Of a stretch of DNA of 9,528 nucleotides, positions 5,261-9,528 are shown piece after piece. Made by a program: the position numbers and the translations under genes. The notes beneath the pieces are model-generated. The model searched no databases. It saw only the letters and a list, made by a program, of their open reading frames with translations, and was not told the origin of the DNA. Origin of the DNA: JBNKFQ01 sp050289385. GTDB taxonomy: Bacteria > Pseudomonadota > Gammaproteobacteria > Pseudomonadales > Porticoccaceae. Each line of letters opens with the position of its first letter. Within the stretch, counting starts at the first letter, position 1. Location: NCBI GenBank assembly GCA_050289385.1, contig JBNKFQ010000215.1, forward strand, positions 1 to 9,528, in the 5' to 3' direction.

Positions 5261-6394
5261 CTAATGCCTACCCAGGTGCGCATCAAAAAACCGGACGATG
5301 GTCTCGGACACTTCCCGGGATTCGGGCAGGTCGGGGTAGTAGATAAACGCATGGCCCATACCTTCCCACAGCTGCAGTTCCGTTTCCACTCCCAACCGGG
5401 TGAGTTGACGGTGAGTGACAATAACAGTACTCAGCGCGGCATCCCGGGTAGAGGACACCAGTAACGATGGGGGGAATTGTTGCATAATGTCGTCGGACAT
5501 CCCCGGTGTAACCAGTGGATCATCCTTGTCCACTCCGTCGTAGTAGGTTTTCTTCTTGCGTGATCTAGCCCCATCGATATCATTCCCCGTCATCCACCAG
5601 CCCAATTTTTCGGTGTCGCCTTTCCATTTATTGGCCGCGCCACAGAGCATGCCAACAGCTCCCGGGAGTGGCAGCTGTTCCTTCCGGAACCAGGAGATGG
5701 ATTGTGCCGTCAATACACCACCTGCGGAACAACCATAAATGCCAATATTTTGGGGTTTATAGTTTTTTAATATTTCCTTATAGACTGCAGCGACGTCTTC
5801 ACTGGCAGCGGGGAATACGTATTCCGGTGCCATACGGTAGTCGATGCTGACCACCCGGATTTTACCCAGGGCGGCAACTGGAACAGATTCCAAATGGTTG
5901 TAAGTACGTGCCCCATAGCGGAATGCCCCGCCGTGGACATTGATCAAAACTTTATCCCGGTTCTTGGGTGCAATGCCCTGTTTGGGGACAAACTCTTCCG
6001 TAAACACGCCCGCCAGCATTTTCGGCCGGACCGTGACCGGGTAGTGTTCCCGCATACGCTTATAGAGCGCCGTGCGGTAAAAGGCCTGGGCGCGACAGGA
6101 TCGAACTTCGGTAAGATCTTCAATATCGGCACTATCGACCGATCCGCAAGCACGATTGATCTCGGCAAACATCGCAGGGAATTCCTCGCGCTGGTGTTTT
6201 AGCACCGCGCGGGTTTCCTCGCTCAACTGGGGCGACACCGGTAGTTCAAAGGCAGGCACATGAACCGTACCATCGTCTGCCACACTGGGTTTGTCTTTTT
6301 CTTGTCCGGATGACTCATTCGCTTGGAGGGTTAACGTCGAATTCACTGTTAACCCCAGACACAAGATGGCACTGGCGATACTTATCTTAAACAT
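5261..6394 (-). CDS. Secreted alpha/beta hydrolase, HSL-type esterase/lipase family
   Basis: A 377-residue hydrolase that probably cleaves carboxyl esters outside the cytoplasm. From the ATG at 6394, residues 1-25 form a Sec signal peptide (MFKIS, a hydrophobic core, cleavage after LQA). The fold-3/HSL signs are in order: oxyanion-hole HGGAF at 154-158 (Ala where HGGG is commonest), YRMAPEY at 186-192, nucleophile Ser223 in GCSAGG (221-226), probable acid Asp318 in STRDAAL, and His348 in GMGHAF. A start at 6448 would put 18 residues before the signal peptide. The 6394 start is preferred because it begins the signal directly and has GGGGA 6 nt upstream. It follows the S9 peptidase gene on the same strand after 360 bp, so it is probably a separate transcript. 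The substrate is not predictable. Confidence 0.9.
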   Translation of the reverse strand: MFKISIASAILCLGLTVNSTLTLQANESSGQEKDKPSVADDGTVHVPAFELPVSPQLSEETRAVLKHQREEFPAMFAEINRACGSVDSADIEDLTEVRSCRAQAFYRTALYKRMREHYPVTVRPKMLAGVFTEEFVPKQGIAPKNRDKVLINVHGGAFRYGARTYNHLESVPVAALGKIRVVSIDYRMAPEYVFPAASEDVAAVYKEILKNYKPQNIGIYGCSAGGVLTAQSISWFRKEQLPLPGAVGMLCGAANKWKGDTEKLGWWMTGNDIDGARSRKKKTYYDGVDKDDPLVTPGMSDDIMQQFPPSLLVSSTRDAALSTVIVTHRQLTRLGVETELQLWEGMGHAFIYYPDLPESREVSETIVRFFDAHLGRH

Positions 6395-6425
6395 TGTATG
6401 TCCCCACAGGTTCATAAATAGAAGA

Positions 6426-6530
6426 TCAAATTGATTCGGTGGCTCCATGCCGCACAGGTGGTGCGCAACGTGGTTCGGAATCGGCGCATGCCGTATTCAA
6501 AAACATCGTGGTGGTCCTGGTGTTGGTCAT
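6426..6530 (-). CDS. Possible small leader ORF (34 codons) upstream of the esterase
   Basis: The ATG at 6530 is preceded by GAGAGGG with about 5-nt spacing, a better ribosome site than that of the esterase itself. It encodes a Thr-rich start (MTNTRTTTMF) and ends at TGA 6428-6426, 31 bp before the esterase ATG. It has no similarity I recognise, no membrane segment, and odd composition (several Cys and Pro). It may be a leader peptide, a remnant, or chance. Confidence 0.2.
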   Translation of the reverse strand: MTNTRTTTMFLNTACADSEPRCAPPVRHGATESI

Positions 6531-6603
6531 GGTTTCCCTCTCACACCAGGGGAGTTGGAAATCGAACGAACCGGGAACGAAATTTCATGAGAAACGTGGG
6601 GAT

Positions 6604-6669
6604 CACCCACCAATGTAAAAATCGCTGATTCCTGGTGCAATAAATTTGCGATCAATTCATTGATGGGTG
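6604..6669 (-). ncRNA. Candidate structured RNA element
   Basis: On the - strand, CACCCATCAATG (6669-6658) pairs with CATTGGTGGGTG (6615-6604) over 12 bp with a single G-U. The next stem, GATCGC (6653-6648) with GCGATT (6625-6620), lies inside it after a small internal loop, and the apical loop is about 22 nt. The + strand version would have A-C mismatches at the wobble positions, which favours function in - strand RNA. No U-tract follows, so it is not a simple terminator. It sits 86 nt after the S9 stop and about 210 nt before the esterase start. It matches no RNA family I recognise. Confidence 0.35.
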
Positions 6670-6754
6670 TCCAATTCGATTAATTCGCTTTATGTTTCCC
6701 AACTCATTTTTCGGGGTACTCAGCCCGCTATAAATTTCTGACGGGAATCACACA

Positions 6755-9238
6755 TCAACCCAGCCTGGCCTCCCTCGGCGGCGTCAATCCCATCAGGTGT
6801 TTTACCATATAGTCCCAGGAATATCTGATTCCATCCTCGGACAGGGTGTGACCTTCGTTTGGCAAAAACAGCATATCTATGGGTTTGTCTGCTTTTTCCA
6901 AAGCCGCTACAAGTCGCAAGGGACATGCCAAAGAGACAACATCATCAAGCATTCCGTGAATCAGTAATAATTTACCCTGTAAATTTTCGGCGTATTCTTC
7001 TATCCGCTTGTGTCCCTGGTTGCCTCTGCCTGCAAATACACCAAAAACACGTCTATCTGAAATGGCATTGGCGCTCGCGCCTGCTTTAAAAAATTCCGGA
7101 TAGGCGAACATGGCGGTTAGCGCATTGGGAACACTTCCGGGTGTGCCAACGCCAGCGCGATCGATATCCATATACGGATAACGTTTCGCCATTTGTTTTA
7201 ACATCGCAATTCTATCGTTGTGATTGTGGTGACCGGCTACAGGTATTCGGGGATCCCGGTAATGGATAAACTCACGGTCTCTTGCTGCGCCACCGCGGGT
7301 CTCAATTGATACCGCAATAAAACCCAGCTCTGCCCAGGCGGCGCCGACAAACATAGACATGGAGCCGCCAAGGGAATTGCTGAAAGAGCCCACAGGCGTA
7401 GTCGCGCCAGGATAGGTAACATCCACAACCGGATAGGATTTGTCGGGACTGAAATCCGAAGGGCGGAATATGGCGCCGTAAATATCCGTTTTGCCATCTT
7501 CCGCTTTTGCTACAAAGGGTTCAGGCAACTGCCAGCCTTGTGGTAAATCGAATACTTCCGCCGTTTCCAGTGTCATTAATTGCTTGCCATTTCTGTCCAA
7601 CAGGACACTGACAGGCATTTGGTCGGCCCTGGAGCGTGTGGTTACCACGTAATTGCCATTTTCGGACACTCCTTTGGCATGGTCATAAAACATGCTGGCA
7701 ATTCGGCTGCTTTTGTCAAGAACGACATATTCATGATCTGTCGATAACAGCGTTGTCATTTTGCCGGTGTCCATGCTTACTCGACAAATATCGCAGTAAT
7801 ATGGATTGCGCCCCCTTGTTCTTCCCGCGGTCTGTATTACGATTTCCCTGCGATCCCTGTCGATATGCAAAATATTTCGCACCATCCATTTGCCGTTGGT
7901 AATCTGCTTTTTCAGTTTGCCTGTGGTCACGTCATAAAGGTATAAATGCGTCCAGCCATTTCGCATCGACGACCAGATAAATTCATTGCTTTCGGGTAGA
8001 TACTGCAAAAGTGGTTTCAAGTGTGTTCCCGGGGTAAATATAAAACCGTTGCTGGTGGCTTCCTCAATAACGGTTTTCGTTTCGCCGGTGTGGGTATCGA
8101 ATTCAAGCAAACGTCCTGTATTTCCATCGAGGTCCAGGTCAATGTAGTACGCCTTTCGGTTATCCGGGCCCCACCAGGCCCGGTTGCCGCTAAAGGGGCC
8201 GATATAGGCAGGGTAAAAATAGTAGGTGGGCCTGAAATCCGCCATGCGTATATCACCTGTTTTCACATCAATGCAGAGAAAACGGGTTACCTCTGGACTA
8301 TTGTCCTGCGGGTAGGCGACCCGCCGTTCCGGGTCTGTTAACCGGGGTCGGAACGTACCATCCGTGGGAATGTATCGCGTAAGCGGTGCCGGTTTTACCT
8401 CACGAGTATCGCGAACCAATGTGAACAGACGCTTGCTGTCCGAAGACCAGAGTACCTCTAGCGTAATCTGTTCCTGCCGGCCATACACACTTGGTGTCGT
8501 CGCATAAGAATAGTGTCGCCCGCCGTCGGTAGTCAGGGCGCGCTCCTTGTTGCTCTTCAAATCGACAAGCCACAGGTTATGGTCGCGGGTAAACACAGCG
8601 CTTTTGCCATCGGGAGACACCTTCCAGTCGGGGTGGTGCGCGCCCTCTGAACGGCATGTTTTATTGGTGTCGTCATAGCGCCACCACTTGCCAAACGCGC
8701 TAAAACGGATTTGTCTTGGCGACAGTACTATTTCAATGTCGCTGAGTGGCAAGGTATCGGCATCCACCGATTCACCGCTTGCCTTCGTCAGAGCCTCTGC
8801 CAACGCCTGGTGGTTAAAAGCCTCGACATTGCTGGTCGTCTTCGCGTCAACCAGGCGGTACTGATTGCCGGTTTTGGTCTCACGTACATACCAGAAGGCG
8901 TCGTTGTTGCCAATCCAGTAGGGATATACGGTGGTATTGCGCGATACTTTTTCCTTCGCCAAAAAACTCCGCCACATGAATCTGGCCCGTTTATAGCGCG
9001 CTTCCATTTCCTCGATATCGGGCTCTGCGCTCTTGTCGCATCGATTGGCGACAGGTGAACCGGCGCCGGCAATTGCGTGTCCAGAGACCGTTTGGCCGAT
9101 CGTGCCCGCCGCCAGCAATAAGCCACCAGTGGATTGTATGAAGCTGCGCCGCGAAAGCGGCTCGCTGTCTTCGGTTTTTGTCGGCGGAGTCTGGTCTGTA
9201 GCGGCTTTTGTGGTTGCTTTGAGAATGTTGTCAGGCAT
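6755..9238 (-). CDS. Tat-exported S9-family (DPP-IV-like) peptidase with altered active site
   Basis: 827 residues, normal for the family, which removes dipeptides or cuts short peptides outside the cytoplasm. The ATG at 9238 has GGGAG 8 nt upstream. The longer frame from 9331 adds 31 unlikely residues. A twin-arginine signal, SRRSF (29-33), precedes a hydrophobic stretch ending near AIAGA. The middle (about 100-570) is a DPP-IV N-terminal beta-propeller, with blades such as SPDGKSAVFTRD. The catalytic alpha/beta domain spans about 580-820. Acid Asp765 (HGMLDD) and His797 (NEGH) are present. The nucleophile elbow, expected as GxSxGG after DRVGIYG, reads GVGTPGSVPN (696-705), one residue short and without GxSxG. 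Pro700 falls where Ser should be, and Ser702 is nearby. It may be inactive or use a shifted Ser. Confidence 0.88.
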   Translation of the reverse strand: MPDNILKATTKAATDQTPPTKTEDSEPLSRRSFIQSTGGLLLAAGTIGQTVSGHAIAGAGSPVANRCDKSAEPDIEEMEARYKRARFMWRSFLAKEKVSRNTTVYPYWIGNNDAFWYVRETKTGNQYRLVDAKTTSNVEAFNHQALAEALTKASGESVDADTLPLSDIEIVLSPRQIRFSAFGKWWRYDDTNKTCRSEGAHHPDWKVSPDGKSAVFTRDHNLWLVDLKSNKERALTTDGGRHYSYATTPSVYGRQEQITLEVLWSSDSKRLFTLVRDTREVKPAPLTRYIPTDGTFRPRLTDPERRVAYPQDNSPEVTRFLCIDVKTGDIRMADFRPTYYFYPAYIGPFSGNRAWWGPDNRKAYYIDLDLDGNTGRLLEFDTHTGETKTVIEEATSNGFIFTPGTHLKPLLQYLPESNEFIWSSMRNGWTHLYLYDVTTGKLKKQITNGKWMVRNILHIDRDRREIVIQTAGRTRGRNPYYCDICRVSMDTGKMTTLLSTDHEYVVLDKSSRIASMFYDHAKGVSENGNYVVTTRSRADQMPVSVLLDRNGKQLMTLETAEVFDLPQGWQLPEPFVAKAEDGKTDIYGAIFRPSDFSPDKSYPVVDVTYPGATTPVGSFSNSLGGSMSMFVGAAWAELGFIAVSIETRGGAARDREFIHYRDPRIPVAGHHNHNDRIAMLKQMAKRYPYMDIDRAGVGTPGSVPNALTAMFAYPEFFKAGASANAISDRRVFGVFAGRGNQGHKRIEEYAENLQGKLLLIHGMLDDVVSLACPLRLVAALEKADKPIDMLFLPNEGHTLSEDGIRYSWDYMVKHLMGLTPPREARLG

Positions 9239-9528
9239 AGGAGGATCTCCCAGGTTTTTATTACGTATATGGAAAGCTGGCAGGTTATTGCCAATTCGGC
9301 TTGACATGCAGGAAGCAGTCAAAATTGCCACTCACTGGCCGCAGCCCGAAAGCCAATGTGGTGTGTGTCAGACGGATCCTGCAGTGAATGGGGCGCTCTA
9401 CGTTCCAAGGGAGGCAAAATACACACCAGATTACAAAAAAATCTTAAAAATCACCATGCTATGATAATTCCGCATTAGCTGTTCAGTTATTTGGGTGAAT
9501 TTAGTGTATTTTTGGATCGCAATGGGTG
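9239..9528 (-). other. Upstream region of the S9 peptidase gene
   Basis: About 290 bp with no supported gene. On the - strand the ribosome site GGGAG lies at 9247-9251. A weak promoter candidate is TTGGCA (9294-9289) with TATACG (9269-9264), but the 19-bp spacer is long. The AT-rich stretch 9417-9500 (A-tracts at 9436-9442 and 9447-9451) could be an UP element or the promoter of a divergent gene to the right of the window. The palindrome TACGTA lies at 9262-9267. Confidence 0.4.

Larger units (their letters stand above)
6395..6754 (-). other. Intergenic region between S9 peptidase and esterase genes
   Basis: 360 bp without an established gene. Read on the - strand it holds, in order, the S9 gene's 3' flank with a weak CCCG/CGGG hairpin, the 66-nt inverted-repeat structure (6604-6669), and a 34-codon reading frame with a good ribosome site (6426-6530). 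No clear -35/-10 pair for the esterase was found. Confidence 0.6.

Noticed and set aside
5894..6202. 102-codon + strand frame inside the esterase
   Set aside because: It is a shadow of the esterase gene, whose signal peptide, HGGAF and GCSAGG motifs fix the real strand and frame.
6395..6448. Extended N-terminus for the esterase
   Set aside because: The 18 extra residues would precede a standard Sec signal peptide, and no ribosome site supports the 6448 start.
9239..9331. Extended N-terminus for the S9 peptidase
   Set aside because: It would place 31 more residues before an already long Tat n-region; the ATG at 9238 has a proper ribosome site.
9033..9464. 143-codon + strand frame at the right edge
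   Set aside because: It is antisense to the S9 signal region, and the translation has no recognisable domain or ribosome site.

Overview
The window looks like chromosomal or accessory DNA of a Gram-negative bacterium, most likely a gammaproteobacterium of the marine or saprophytic kind. The reasons are a lipoprotein signal, Sec and Tat export signals, a secreted S9 peptidase and a secreted HSL-type esterase, and proteobacterial-style group II intron domains. No marker gene fixes the genus, so this is inference.

Left edge (1-691). The first 175 bases are the 3' end of a group II intron on the + strand. Domain V (103-135) and domain VI (136-175) can both be folded by eye, with a branch-point A at 168. 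The intron body and any maturase gene lie off the left end or are lost. Bases 176-691 hold no credible gene but are rich in short perfect palindromes. They end in a plausible promoter (613-640) for a Fic gene. An 11-base sequence, GGCTAATTTAA, sits inside that promoter and again against the Fic start codon.

Accessory block (692-4370). A class II (self-inhibited) Fic-domain protein with a C-terminal winged-helix-like region comes first. Next is a tight three-gene operon of poorly understood families: a four-helix DUF2269 membrane protein, a DCC/DUF393-DUF4166 fusion, and a saccharopine dehydrogenase-like Rossmann protein. The operon genes overlap by 4 bases at both junctions (ATGA, then TTGA). 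The operon is bracketed by two near-identical 20-bp sequences (1730-1749 and 4351-4370), each touching the stop codon of the gene before it. This is the best candidate in the window for an undescribed functional unit, perhaps membrane-linked redox or lipid chemistry, but its function cannot be read from sequence.

Right half (4371-9528). A short orphan lipoprotein gene on + converges on two - strand genes: a Sec-exported alpha/beta hydrolase (5261-6394) and, upstream of it, a large Tat-exported S9/DPP-IV-like peptidase (6755-9238). The peptidase keeps its Asp and His but has GTPGS where GxSxG is expected, so it may be a pseudoenzyme. Between these two genes is a 66-nt inverted repeat that pairs best as - strand RNA. 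By eye the left block is more AT-rich than the right half, which would fit acquired DNA next to a more native backbone.
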